DNA from: Thalassolituus maritimus
Lineage (GTDB): Bacteria; Pseudomonadota; Gammaproteobacteria; Pseudomonadales; Oceanobacteraceae
DNA length: 64,000 bases
Reading direction: 5' to 3'
Assembly (NCBI RefSeq): GCF_900156675.1
Contig: NZ_FTOH01000002.1
Location: 124,001-188,000, forward strand
In this document: in pieces, positions 27,101 to 36,700 of the stretch
Numbering within the stretch: position 1 is the first letter of the stretch
Layout: the number at the start of each line of letters is the position of its first letter
Notes under the pieces: model-generated
The model's database searches: none
What the model saw: the letters and a program-made list of their open reading frames with translations, nothing else
Told to the model about the DNA's origin: nothing
Translations under genes and position numbers: made by a program

Positions 27101-30100
27101 CCAAGCACCTTACCGGTAGACGCAACACTACAGGGCTACGACTTCACCTTCGACCGCTTCGCAGTCCGTACCCGTATGAACGAAGTGGATGAATACAACT
27201 GGGTCGACGGTGGTCTGGTACTCAGAGGGGATGCCGGCGGCAATGGCTCAGATGAAGGTTGGGAGATCAATTTCACCAATCAGATCATTGCCTGTAATGG
27301 CGAACTCGGCCGTTCAGTGTTGGCGCAGGAACAATGTGGAGGCGATGTCTGCCGACTCGCCAGCTGGCGCGCTGACAGCACTTTAATCGACATGAGCTTC
27401 AGCTCACCGGCCAGTTGCGCCAGTGAAACTCAGCTTATTCAGCTAGGGTTGGAAAGCCAGTTCCTCGCCCTCGATAGCCCACTGATGCTGAGCACGACCT
27501 GGAATCCTGACGGCACTCTGGCCGCCTCCGAAGCCCGTGCCCAGGGCCAATACCTGCTGGATAAGCGCGATGACACCGAAGGTTTCCCGGTTCAGATCAC
27601 CGAAGCCAACTTGATTGCTCCTATGGATCTGACCGAACCAGAGACCATGCGTTATGGCACCGTAGGCATCAAAGGCCGGGTAGCACTGCCCTTCTGGAAT
27701 GCACTGGAAGCAGAAGGGCGACTAGCGAATACGCTGAGTCTGGCCCAGCCGTCTGCGGAGCCTACGGTGTTGGTACCTGAAGGCATTATGAGCACCCTGC
27801 CAGTAGCGAAAACCGAGGCGCTGAACATCAACCTGCTCAGCTACCTGAGCGAGACAGACAGCCATGACTTCACCGGCCGCTATGAATGGGGCAACACCGG
27901 CTTCGGCTTTGGACTACCGGTATATTACGCCGATACCAACAACATAGAGCAGGCGACCTTTCTGGGTCGTACCTGGGAAAAAGACCTCTACGTTATGGAC
28001 GTGAACGCTGGGATTAACTTTATTGAGCCCGTGCGCACCAGTCTGAGCTTTGGTGCCAGCGCCGACTTTGAAAAACTGCGCGAAGTCCGCTTTCAGATCG
28101 AACTGGGTAAAGGCGAAGGACTCTCCAAAGTCGATGACCTGCTGATCACTGCACGTATTATCGATGAGCCAATGATTGAGCCCACTTTCGGCATAGTGAA
28201 TACGCAGGTCGAGCGGGTGAATCAGTTTGCCGGTCGCGGCGTCGATGAATTGCTCGAAAAAGCCCTGCTGGAAGCTCTCGAACAGACAGGCGCAGCAGTG
28301 GGCGCTGCCCTGCCAACTCAGGAAGACCCATTCGATACCTTAGCCGGAGGGCTTGCCCGCCTGCGCAGCGTTCCCGGTGAAATAACTAACCTCCTCGATG
28401 AACGTCTGTTTGACCCGGCCAAAGACGCCGTTGAACAAGTTGAAACTCAACTGCGTGCACCGCTGCGAAGCACGATTGAAGACATTCATGACCTCACGCC
28501 AACAGATCCGGTACCGCAAAGCGTCTATGACCAACTGGATAACGCACAAGCGCAGCTGGGTACCGCGATCAGTAAAATCGAACAGCCCTTTACCCAGTTC
28601 GATCAACTGCGTTCCGAAGTCGACGGCAAGGTTACCGAAGCACAGGACATCATTACCAAAGTTGAGAACGCGCGCAGTGAAATTGCTCTGCTACTGACCG
28701 ATGTCACCGACGTGGTGACTGCTCAGTGTGAAAACACCGGTACTCTTGGTGCCGAGGTGAACGGCTATCTTGAATCCAGCCTCTCCAGTGTCGGCGATCT
28801 GCGCACGCTGGCCGGCCTGCTGCAGGGCTCCGACCTTCTTATAGTGGTGGCGGACCTCGCCGCCGATGATCCACAGGTACGCGAAAACCTGCTAAGTGCT
28901 CAACAAAAAATTCAGAGCGCGGCGGAAGAAATCACCTCCCGCTTAGACAGCGCCGAAGAAGCCCTGCGCAACAACCTATGCAGCAGTGACATCAATATTC
29001 TATTGGCCGAGGCGAATAACGTACTGACTCAGATCGGCACGGCAACCGCCACGATAAACGCCAGCATTGCGCAGGTCACAAACGCCCTGAACCGGGCTGA
29101 AGTTGCGGTCGATACTCTGGAAACCACTCTGCTGAAACCACTGAAAGAGTTTAAACAAACACTTGATGAAGCAGAGCAGCAACTGCGTACTGCCAGCTCC
29201 GGTTCCGATGGTGCTGCTCTGGTCGCGCTGATGGACAGCATAATGAACAACGCCACCAACGGTGAGTTGACCTGTATCGTACAGCACGATGACAACCTCA
29301 GTTGTGACGATATATTCGTCAAAGTTACCGCGCCAGTCACCGTAGAAATCGACGCCTTCCGCGACGCAGCGATCAGCGAAATCGACACCGCCGCCGCGCA
29401 ATACATGCCCGATGTCGCTTATCTCAACGCCGACCAACTGCGTGGCTTACTGGTCTCTCACATCATGAACAGCCAGCCTGTTCGCGATGTGCGTGAAGCG
29501 GTCAACACGCAACTGGTTGAAGTGATGCGCCAGTTACAGAATGCACTGCTGACCCTGACCGATAAAGCCAATGAAGCGGTTCAACTGGCGTTGCAGAAGG
29601 TCGAAAATGAAGCCAACGACGCACTGGACACCGCTCTGGCGCCGGTGAAAAACATTCCACTGACCAGCGCCTCGCTCGATGGTTTCGCCACGGTGGCCGG
29701 CAATGATCTGGAACGCCTGCATATCGGTGCTGAATGGACCATGTTGCCATCCACCGAAGGCGACCCCGGTAATACGTTTGGCGCGGCACTCGACGTCGTC
29801 AGTTGGGCCGCCAATAACAAGTCCGCCAGTTGCGGCGGCGGCGACAACGACAGCAATCTTGACGTGACGATTTCGGTTCTCAATGTTCCCGCCAACATCG
29901 GTGAATCTGAGCTGAATCTCGCTAAGGTGTATCTCGGCTTTACGCTCGATGGCCCTTCCCCTATTGGTGTCGCCGGTGGCCTGCGTGCCGAGGGTGAGAT
30001 CAAATTTACCGAATTCCAGATCTATGATCCGGCCTTTGCAGCTGGGCTGGGCAAAGAGGAAATTTACCTCGGCGCCGCGGCCGGTGCAGTCTTCAGTGCC

Positions 30101-30607
30101 ATTCAGGCGGAAGTCGCCTTCCTCGCGGGTAAAACCTGTAATCAGGAGATCCTTATGGATCTCGACCCTAAGGTCGCCCAGTTTATTCCGCTGCCAGACA
30201 CCGGCTTTACCGGTGCCTATGTGCGCGGTGCGGCGTCTATTCCGATTTACTCGAATGGCTGCCCGCTGACGATTGGTGCTGCAGCCGACATCGGCGCCTG
30301 GGTATTGGCTGGCCCGCCAGTCACCTTAGGCGGTCTGGTTGGCGGTGGTGCCTACGGTAAGGTCGGTTGTGTCGGTGCTCTGCGAGGCCAGATACGTGCC
30401 TTGGGGCAGGTAAATACCGATGGCGATATGGTCTTTGTGGGTGAAGGGTTCGGCGTCGCCGGACTCGGGCTATGTGAGCCGGCGACCTGGACGTCCGTCG
30501 AGCGCTCGCGCAAAGACAAACTGTGTGGCACCGGAGACGCCATCCTGCGTGCGGGTTACATGAATGGCTGGTCAATTATGGAGATGAAGGTCAGTGCGAT
30601 ACATTAA
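24176..30607 (+). CDS. Giant Calx-beta lipoprotein with long helical region (operon gene 1)
   Basis: 2143 residues, function unknown. Signal peptide and lipobox at about 16-22 (AVLSGCDSGGG) predict a lipoprotein. A carboxypeptidase-regulatory-like segment lies at about 40-110 (VTVSGVVEKGPFQ...IVYLEATG). A Calx-beta domain follows at about 286-395 (SLSGTTVYESDGSATLELSR). A long beta-rich stretch extends to about 1330. About 1345-1840 is strongly helical and rich in E, Q, L and A (LLEKALLEALEQTG, KIQSAAEEITSRLDSAEEAL), a probable coiled-coil stalk. The C-terminal 230 residues are glycine-rich beta sequence with several cysteines (CGGGDND, GGLVGGGAYGKVGC). First gene of a four-gene operon; its end overlaps the next gene. 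Confidence 0.85.
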   Translation: MDRTPTNFYIAMLTCAAVLSGCDSGGGKGSDTDVPDIPDPAPTVPMVTVSGVVEKGPFQQMQVNAWGMDGSGQRTPLPAEVNGNGYSVSAPEGNIVYLEATGTFTNELNGEPQQLNQPLRAITPTDGQPQNINLFTDLAAQWSLGQSENPDAGMLKQGEQETMRLLGLSPDTDPGQLGFGNIKEGAGLNDPSVQLLLFSAFVLSKQGEFPNGGLGQAFDNFKETFGPVKGNPEGTPPLDFFGGMDPQWLLDAIITAGVLGDLPPLKLGEVPVLVCNPLCHWFDPETPSISLSGTTVYESDGSATLELSRTGTDLGDIDVTLEVTSSDAVPGEDYLTPTTTLTFAGTDRRLEIPLELIIDTQAESDEVITVSITEATDASGNDVTLGQSSATITIKDGAPALTGSAVAPTSLCLLGSGQGDELPADSAFAAPLADHCQSTADVQILLAEELPLLRLGVGLKDACSSGCSDQLLDLALTATADDGSVESVALGQFRFPATSITSFGEIAELPVVALNDNNAIELLVNAAANADDIEIKATTASDAALEVSAASPVILPLPADINFGDRTLSFDAPETDSALSCPAGSIAIRDSYGYALSSAAPDATIDVIGSACIDIATLSGNASATVTEADIDLGTWVSELPEWHFMQLDVLNGSPAGDQLASSASPLFIWDFNALQPSVTVTTYLGAEHLPFLYAISDARLTEQGLELLYSDTRLRSQAGFASNDPRANAGFSNLSPYIDGQSGKLLLTVDGITTSTTFNARGAVSAYPLGVIEWGGFTADVTNGQLAPTEAYVEYALAGQTKGCADLSCTTNGSNSYAMSAATATISAQGIVATGGTLTNDATLSWGGNSAGSAWSSADATLSGYNVTLNLPGNAPAGMDVAAEALQAHRTETTVAAPGSDDFVRGNQYPPGLTFGPEEYANAVNGQPVAGSGALLAGTDLTLTTASGSVSFDSSVATKWVVRNDGVTGVYNAEPSTLPVDATLQGYDFTFDRFAVRTRMNEVDEYNWVDGGLVLRGDAGGNGSDEGWEINFTNQIIACNGELGRSVLAQEQCGGDVCRLASWRADSTLIDMSFSSPASCASETQLIQLGLESQFLALDSPLMLSTTWNPDGTLAASEARAQGQYLLDKRDDTEGFPVQITEANLIAPMDLTEPETMRYGTVGIKGRVALPFWNALEAEGRLANTLSLAQPSAEPTVLVPEGIMSTLPVAKTEALNINLLSYLSETDSHDFTGRYEWGNTGFGFGLPVYYADTNNIEQATFLGRTWEKDLYVMDVNAGINFIEPVRTSLSFGASADFEKLREVRFQIELGKGEGLSKVDDLLITARIIDEPMIEPTFGIVNTQVERVNQFAGRGVDELLEKALLEALEQTGAAVGAALPTQEDPFDTLAGGLARLRSVPGEITNLLDERLFDPAKDAVEQVETQLRAPLRSTIEDIHDLTPTDPVPQSVYDQLDNAQAQLGTAISKIEQPFTQFDQLRSEVDGKVTEAQDIITKVENARSEIALLLTDVTDVVTAQCENTGTLGAEVNGYLESSLSSVGDLRTLAGLLQGSDLLIVVADLAADDPQVRENLLSAQQKIQSAAEEITSRLDSAEEALRNNLCSSDINILLAEANNVLTQIGTATATINASIAQVTNALNRAEVAVDTLETTLLKPLKEFKQTLDEAEQQLRTASSGSDGAALVALMDSIMNNATNGELTCIVQHDDNLSCDDIFVKVTAPVTVEIDAFRDAAISEIDTAAAQYMPDVAYLNADQLRGLLVSHIMNSQPVRDVREAVNTQLVEVMRQLQNALLTLTDKANEAVQLALQKVENEANDALDTALAPVKNIPLTSASLDGFATVAGNDLERLHIGAEWTMLPSTEGDPGNTFGAALDVVSWAANNKSASCGGGDNDSNLDVTISVLNVPANIGESELNLAKVYLGFTLDGPSPIGVAGGLRAEGEIKFTEFQIYDPAFAAGLGKEEIYLGAAAGAVFSAIQAEVAFLAGKTCNQEILMDLDPKVAQFIPLPDTGFTGAYVRGAASIPIYSNGCPLTIGAAADIGAWVLAGPPVTLGGLVGGGAYGKVGCVGALRGQIRALGQVNTDGDMVFVGEGFGVAGLGLCEPATWTSVERSRKDKLCGTGDAILRAGYMNGWSIMEMKVSAIH

Positions 30608-33600
30608 TATGCTCAAGCTTCGGAAAGCATGCAGCGCGCTCACTATTACCGCGCTGACGATCTTCACCAGCCCGGCCGTCATGGCTGAAGCTCAATTCTA
30701 CCTGCTGGCAAAACCGGGGCCGGTTGCTTCCATCACAGGGACCACCCGCTCGCCCCAGACCGTGTATCTGCGCTGGGATCTGGTCGAGGGCGAACTGCCA
30801 GCGGATATCAGCCTGTTCCGTCTCTACCGCGATGGCGCTCAGATCGGTGAGTTCCCGGCCTCAGGTACCATGACAGAGGCCGAAATCGCCCAGCTCTATC
30901 AGGGGCCGCATCAGCAGCGCCGTCTGTTGGAACGCGTCGCGGCACTGAAAGAAGAAGCCGCGCGCGATGACGATGTCAGCGATTTTCCCGTCAGCCAGTT
31001 TGCCGGCCGTATTTATGATCGCCTGAACTCAGACAGTGACACCTTCTGGACCTCCTTCACTGCGACTCAGGACTTCAACGTCGCCGCCGCCCGCTACCGT
31101 GCTACCTATGATTATCCGGGCACAGGCACTTTTGCTTATGAGCTGAAAGCCGTCAGCAATACAGGCACCGAGCGCCGTGTTGGCTACGCCGAAGTAGATA
31201 CGTCGCAACCGGCCACTGTGCTGCAGAACCAGGGGTTTGCTCAGGTAATGCAGAGCGCCTGTGATGAGCCGGATTTCCGCGATCACTACACGGTGGCGCT
31301 GAACTGGGATGGCCCCCAGACCGGCAGTCAGGCGGACGAACTGGCACATCGTCTGTTTGTTGCTGGCTACGACCTGTACCGCAGCACGAGCAACCTTGAT
31401 GCTTCAGTAGCTACGGCACCTGTTCGCAATCTGGCCAACGAAGCCGCAGCGGCCAGTGCCGACGCTCAGGGCAACGCCCAGTTTACGGGCCTTGAGCGCG
31501 TGAACGACGTACTGGTGCTATCGCAACCCGACAATACGGATACGGCTGAATGGTTAGAAACCCGTGAAGACCTGATCAAGGCGGGCCTGCGGCCGGGTGA
31601 TAAACGCGCTTATTATTTGGTTGCGCGTGATTTTAGCGGTCAGCTAGGCCCGACCATGGCGACCATAGTGACGGTTCCTGATATGGCGCGCCCACCTGCG
31701 CCCTGGGATATCCGTACGTACCTTGATGAAGCCACGCAGGAAGCCGAACTCAGCTTTCCGGCGATCAACGTGACTTCATACCTTGAACGCGCGGGCGACA
31801 GTCGTGAAATATGCCTGACAGATGCCGTCGAAGACGGTGTGATCGAGTTTGTCCCAGAAGGTGAGAATTGCACGACTTTCCCGACAACACGTGTGCATAC
31901 CGAGATCGACGAATACCTGCTGTATCGCTTTGAAAGCTTCGATGCCGCGAGTAAGTTCAAAGACAGCGACGGCGATGGCTACCCGGATATGACCGAGCGC
32001 CTGTCTGGCACTCAGTGCTCTCCAGCCACCAGCGACGGTCCGTTTTTGGCCGCGCGCATTGCTCCTGAAGCTGATGAACTCGGCCGCGTCCGCATTACCG
32101 ACGCAGAACCCGCCGACAACAAAGGCGATATTTACTGGTATCGCATCGCCGCCAAAAGCAAAGGTGGCAACTACAGCCTGCTGACGGAGCCTGTGCGAGT
32201 AAACTTCCCAGACCGTGATTTACCGGCCGCGCCGGAAGTGGGTATGACCCGACCTGAACGTCAGATCTGCGACTGTGCCATCAACTACAGCGGTACAGAC
32301 ACGCCATGGCAGATGTCGGTCTCGTCAGCACTCGATTCATCGAGCATCCGCGCCAGTTGTCAGGGCGTTGATCTGGGCTTAACAGAGAAGCAGATACTCA
32401 GTCCAACGGACAGCGGCGATGCCTGTGCCATTTACAACTACGCCTGCAACGACAGCTTCCCAACCTTTACGTTGAATACCGGCAGTGGCCAGCGTCAATG
32501 TGAAGTGACCCCAACCGGTGGTAATAACTTCTGCTATTCCGGCACCATGAGCATTGAGCCTGTGTACTGCGATGAGCCCGTTCCATTCAACGGCGGCATC
32601 AGTCGCACCCCGGTGACGATTGCAATCCAACCACCTGCTGGCAGCTGCGCGACTCTGTATCAACGCATTGGCGGACTCTCGACACGAGTAGGCACAAGCT
32701 GTAGCGAAACTGATCCGGTACTGGAATATACACACGATCAGGGCGAGTTCTGTGGCTATGCCGTCGCTCAGGACGGCAACAACAATATCTCGCCGGTCAC
32801 CACGATCCCGTGTCTGGTCGTTGCCGATGACATGGCGCCCGCCCCAGTCACGCCGCGTCTGACCGATCTGTTACTGGGCAGCAGCGAAGCAACCCTGCAC
32901 TGGTACTCGCCCAATCAACCACAAACGGTGAATGAAGTAGAGCTGGAGCGCACCGCACCCGCAGGTCTGGCTCCGATGCGCACTTCTGTCGGCGCTCAGA
33001 ATGGTGGCGATTTGCAGGCAACATTCACTCTGCCCCCGCAAGCTTCGAGCACCGAAGAATGGTGTGCCCGCGTGCGCTCGTACGGCCTATCCACCGATAT
33101 CAGCAAGCCAAGCATGTCGGACTGGAGTGCACCTGTGTGTGTTACCCGCTCCACCACTGTGCCTCCCGCCTGGCTTCCCTGGCCAGTCGCGGAAGAAATC
33201 CCCCAGGGCGACGACCTGTATCCACAGTACAATCAGATCGCAGCCAGCCCAATACGCGGTCCGTTAAGCAACGGCCTGCATATTCCACTGACGTACATAG
33301 AACTGCCAGACGGTAAAGAATGCGCGCGCTCGCTCAGCCAGAGTGGCTATGCCGACAGCTACTATGAGGTTGATGGGGATACCTGGCTCCATCTGGAATG
33401 CTCCAAAGCTGCGGCAGCACAGGTTAAAGCGGACATAGACACGTCAATGAACTTTATGGTGTTCCGCCAGACGCGTAACAGTACAGGGCAGGTTTCGGAG
33501 CTGATACAGGTGTCGCCTCTATTGCAGTTTGCATACTGGAATCCGGTATTGCCGGATGGCACCGAAAATACCGGAAAACTGTGGTTAAACGATCCTTATA

Positions 33601-33797
33601 TCTGGTTGATGGCCGACCTTGATCAGGCCGGTGGCAGCGAAATATTCGCCACCGTTGCTTTTGTGGACCGGGCGGGCCTGATCAGCGGCATGGAGTACCG
33701 CTATCAGATCGTCTGGTTTGATGATCGTCATGCGCTGCGTGAGTGGCGCATGTCTGATTGGACCGCCTACAGCGCGAGCACAGGAGGTGCCGAATGA
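30594..33797 (+). CDS. Large exported FN3-like protein (operon gene 2)
   Basis: 1067 residues from a GTG that overlaps the end of gene 1 by 14 nt (GGAG 10 nt upstream). An ATG at 30609, just after that stop, is the alternative. Sec signal ending SPAVMA, no lipobox. Segments resembling fibronectin type III occur at about 40-65 (QTVYLRWDLV...LFRLYRDG) and 745-860 (TLHWYSPNQPQTVNEVELER). One thrombospondin-type-3-like calcium loop lies at about 456 (DSDGDGYPD). It is cysteine-rich in the middle (residues about 555-740), suggesting disulfides formed in the periplasm. Probably a surface or periplasmic partner of its operon neighbours; no enzyme motif seen. Confidence 0.8.
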   Translation: MRYINMLKLRKACSALTITALTIFTSPAVMAEAQFYLLAKPGPVASITGTTRSPQTVYLRWDLVEGELPADISLFRLYRDGAQIGEFPASGTMTEAEIAQLYQGPHQQRRLLERVAALKEEAARDDDVSDFPVSQFAGRIYDRLNSDSDTFWTSFTATQDFNVAAARYRATYDYPGTGTFAYELKAVSNTGTERRVGYAEVDTSQPATVLQNQGFAQVMQSACDEPDFRDHYTVALNWDGPQTGSQADELAHRLFVAGYDLYRSTSNLDASVATAPVRNLANEAAAASADAQGNAQFTGLERVNDVLVLSQPDNTDTAEWLETREDLIKAGLRPGDKRAYYLVARDFSGQLGPTMATIVTVPDMARPPAPWDIRTYLDEATQEAELSFPAINVTSYLERAGDSREICLTDAVEDGVIEFVPEGENCTTFPTTRVHTEIDEYLLYRFESFDAASKFKDSDGDGYPDMTERLSGTQCSPATSDGPFLAARIAPEADELGRVRITDAEPADNKGDIYWYRIAAKSKGGNYSLLTEPVRVNFPDRDLPAAPEVGMTRPERQICDCAINYSGTDTPWQMSVSSALDSSSIRASCQGVDLGLTEKQILSPTDSGDACAIYNYACNDSFPTFTLNTGSGQRQCEVTPTGGNNFCYSGTMSIEPVYCDEPVPFNGGISRTPVTIAIQPPAGSCATLYQRIGGLSTRVGTSCSETDPVLEYTHDQGEFCGYAVAQDGNNNISPVTTIPCLVVADDMAPAPVTPRLTDLLLGSSEATLHWYSPNQPQTVNEVELERTAPAGLAPMRTSVGAQNGGDLQATFTLPPQASSTEEWCARVRSYGLSTDISKPSMSDWSAPVCVTRSTTVPPAWLPWPVAEEIPQGDDLYPQYNQIAASPIRGPLSNGLHIPLTYIELPDGKECARSLSQSGYADSYYEVDGDTWLHLECSKAAAAQVKADIDTSMNFMVFRQTRNSTGQVSELIQVSPLLQFAYWNPVLPDGTENTGKLWLNDPYIWLMADLDQAGGSEIFATVAFVDRAGLISGMEYRYQIVWFDDRHALREWRMSDWTAYSASTGGAE

Positions 33798-36700
33798 AGC
33801 TTTTATCTGTTTCAGCCATTGCCACCGTGGTACTTACTGGTACCAGCCTGCCCGTCGCGGCATCACTGTTTGATGATGCCTATAACAGCTACTGGGTAAT
33901 TAACGAAGATACGGGCGAGATTACTGGCTACAGCTCCGGTGACTGGGAAGAGCGCTACCGTAACGCGCTGTATGTACCGGCTGCTAACGAACAGGTGTTA
34001 GTTAACTCGCTTGCCGCCAGTTCAACACCCATGTCCGCCCCGCTGGCCAGCCCTCAACCACTGATTTCAGTCATTGGGTTGCAGGAAATAAATGTCGATA
34101 GCAGCACCGCTGAGTTAAATATCTCGCCGACCAGCGGCTCTTACGACCAGACCGTCCGAGTGGTGATGGCAGCCGGCAGCACCAGTAGCGCCGATCAACT
34201 CCAGTGGCGCGTAAACGGAGGCGCCTGGCAATCGGTAGATATCGACACAGAAAACCGCAGCGCAACGGCTACCTTTATCGAAAATGGCGCCTATACCCTC
34301 AATGTTGAGCTTCTTCAGGGCGGGACGCTGCTCAGCAGCGCACAAATGCTCTACACCGTCGCCAGTGATCATCCATTGGGCAAACAGCGCGATAGCGACA
34401 ACGATGGCATTCCGGATATCGTCGAGGCCGAGCTGGGCCTGAACGCGCTGAGTGAAGATGCCGATGTTGACCGCGATGGTGACGGCTGGAGCGACATCGA
34501 TACGTATATCCGCTGCGGTGTTGTAACGCAGGCAGAGATTGACACGCAGCCAGAGGCAGATCGCTGTACTGCCTTAAACGACGACGACAAGGATGGCTGG
34601 AGCAACTTCGACGAAGAGCTGCGCGGCACCCGCATTGATGACCCAGAGGCTGCGTTGTCTTCAGCCTACGGCGCAGTAGGTTCACCCGCTTATTATCAGG
34701 AACAACAGCGCTATCGACAGTACCCGGCAGCGCGTCGCCTGTATGAGCGCGAGTATTTTATTCAACAAGCCGATGTTCCGGCTCTGTTACTGGACCTTCA
34801 GGCAACCACCTTCAGCGGCGACCCAATCTGGAATGTTAGCGATCTTATCAGCACCGAAGATCTGACTAATGCCGGCCTGAGCATCAGCGATATCGAACCA
34901 GAGCTGATTGCAGACACGGTTGCTTTCGTTATGGGAGGTACTCAGATTCCAGAATTCCGTGCCCCCGCAGCTTCCGGTGTATTCCTGCGTGGTGAGTCCG
35001 TGTCATCACTGCGTACGTCCATGACCTACCTGCCACCGGTTGGTGACGCCTCATTCGTAGAATTTTCCGAAGATCCGGACGCCGCCGGCGACTGGACCTC
35101 AGCCAGTGAGTGGCGCGACAACCTGGTGAAATGGCTCGGCAAAGAGCTGGTCATCGCGGGCTCACCGGGCCTGCACGAGTCGACCACACTGTCGCTTCTG
35201 ATGCTGGAACAGGCCCTGCGTGACGAAGCCGACGAGCGTGCAGAAAGTCGCCTGCTGGAGCTGGGTAACCGCGAGCGTCCTGCGCCCTGGTTAGATGACT
35301 GGCTCAGCGAACACCGTGCGCGCTTCCCCGTTACTGCGCCTGAATCCTTTTCCGGTACCTGCCTCTTCCGTGGCGATACCTTTTATACCGGCGGCTCTAC
35401 AGAGGGCTGCGAAATCTCGGTGACACCATTCGCGAAACTTATTCTCTCAGTGCAGAGCAGCCTTGAAGGCGCTCTCGCCTCAGACAGCACAACAGTTCAG
35501 CAGTGGATTACCGACATTCCAGTAACCGATGAGCCATACGCCATCCCCGGCAATGCACCAGCGACACTGGCTGTCAGTGACTGGGTTTCTGAGCAATTAA
35601 AAAGCGGGTACACAACCCGACTGACTGGATGCTATATCAGTGATTACGAACTGGGCTTACTGCAAGAGGACGCAGAAGGTCTGGCGGCTTTTGAGGAGCG
35701 CTGTCCGGAGTACTACACAGACAGTGATCTATACAACGAGCAGCTGGTAGAGCTGAACATGCGCCAACGCTTACGGCTGGCCTTACTTCCCAATGGTCTG
35801 AGAGAGCTGTCCATTGATACTTCGTTAGGCGAGTTTGGCGCAGACTCGGATGCAGATGGGTTAAGCAACTGGGACGAACTGACGTTATTTTCCACAACCA
35901 ACATGCCACTGCCCTGGGATGCTGACAGTGATACTGACGGCCTCGATGATGTTAACGATCAATGTCCAGCCGACACATCTAACACCTGTTATGGCGACCA
36001 ACGCAGCAATACCATTGCCCTTGAAACGTCGGAAACACAGGTATTCCAACGCCTGATCGGCGACAGCTCTGCCATAGTCGCTGTACAACTGCAGCGCCCC
36101 GCTCTGGCCGATGTCTGCGTGGTATACGAGTTAACCACGGCGGAGGGAACACCCGAGCTGAACGAAACAGGCGAGGTATGCTTCCGTGCAGGTCAGAGCA
36201 TTGCTCTGATCAGTGTCATGCTGCCCGACGACGGCTCCAATGAAGCCGCGACATTACAGATCGCTCTGACCGATATTAACGACACCGGCGACTCAGGCCT
36301 CTATGAGTTAGGCAATGAACTCCATCAGGAGCTGGCCTTCGAGCCGGCGGAAGCCGCTGAACGCCCGACGGCCATTGCTGCGATCAGCGAGCCCAATGCA
36401 GACGAGCGCAGTACGGTTCAACTACAGGGCGGCGACAGCACGGCCGCAGATGGCAACGCTCTGACCTACCAATGGCAGCAGATTGCAGGGCCGGATGCAG
36501 CAATTACCAGCGCCTCAGATGCGAACAGCGAACTGGTCCTGCCTGAAGTGCTTGAAAATACTGACCTCGGCTTCCGTCTTACCGTCACCGACTCTCAGGG
36601 CGCAACTGCCAGCGCAGATGTCAGCGTGACGGTATTGCCGGTCGAGGACGCTCCGGAACAGACGGCTGTACCGACCTATATTCTGACAGCGGATGCCGAA

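Noticed and set aside
28340-30575. Several open frames of 60-145 codons antisense to the first giant protein
   Set aside because: They follow the codon structure of the sense gene and show no features of their own.
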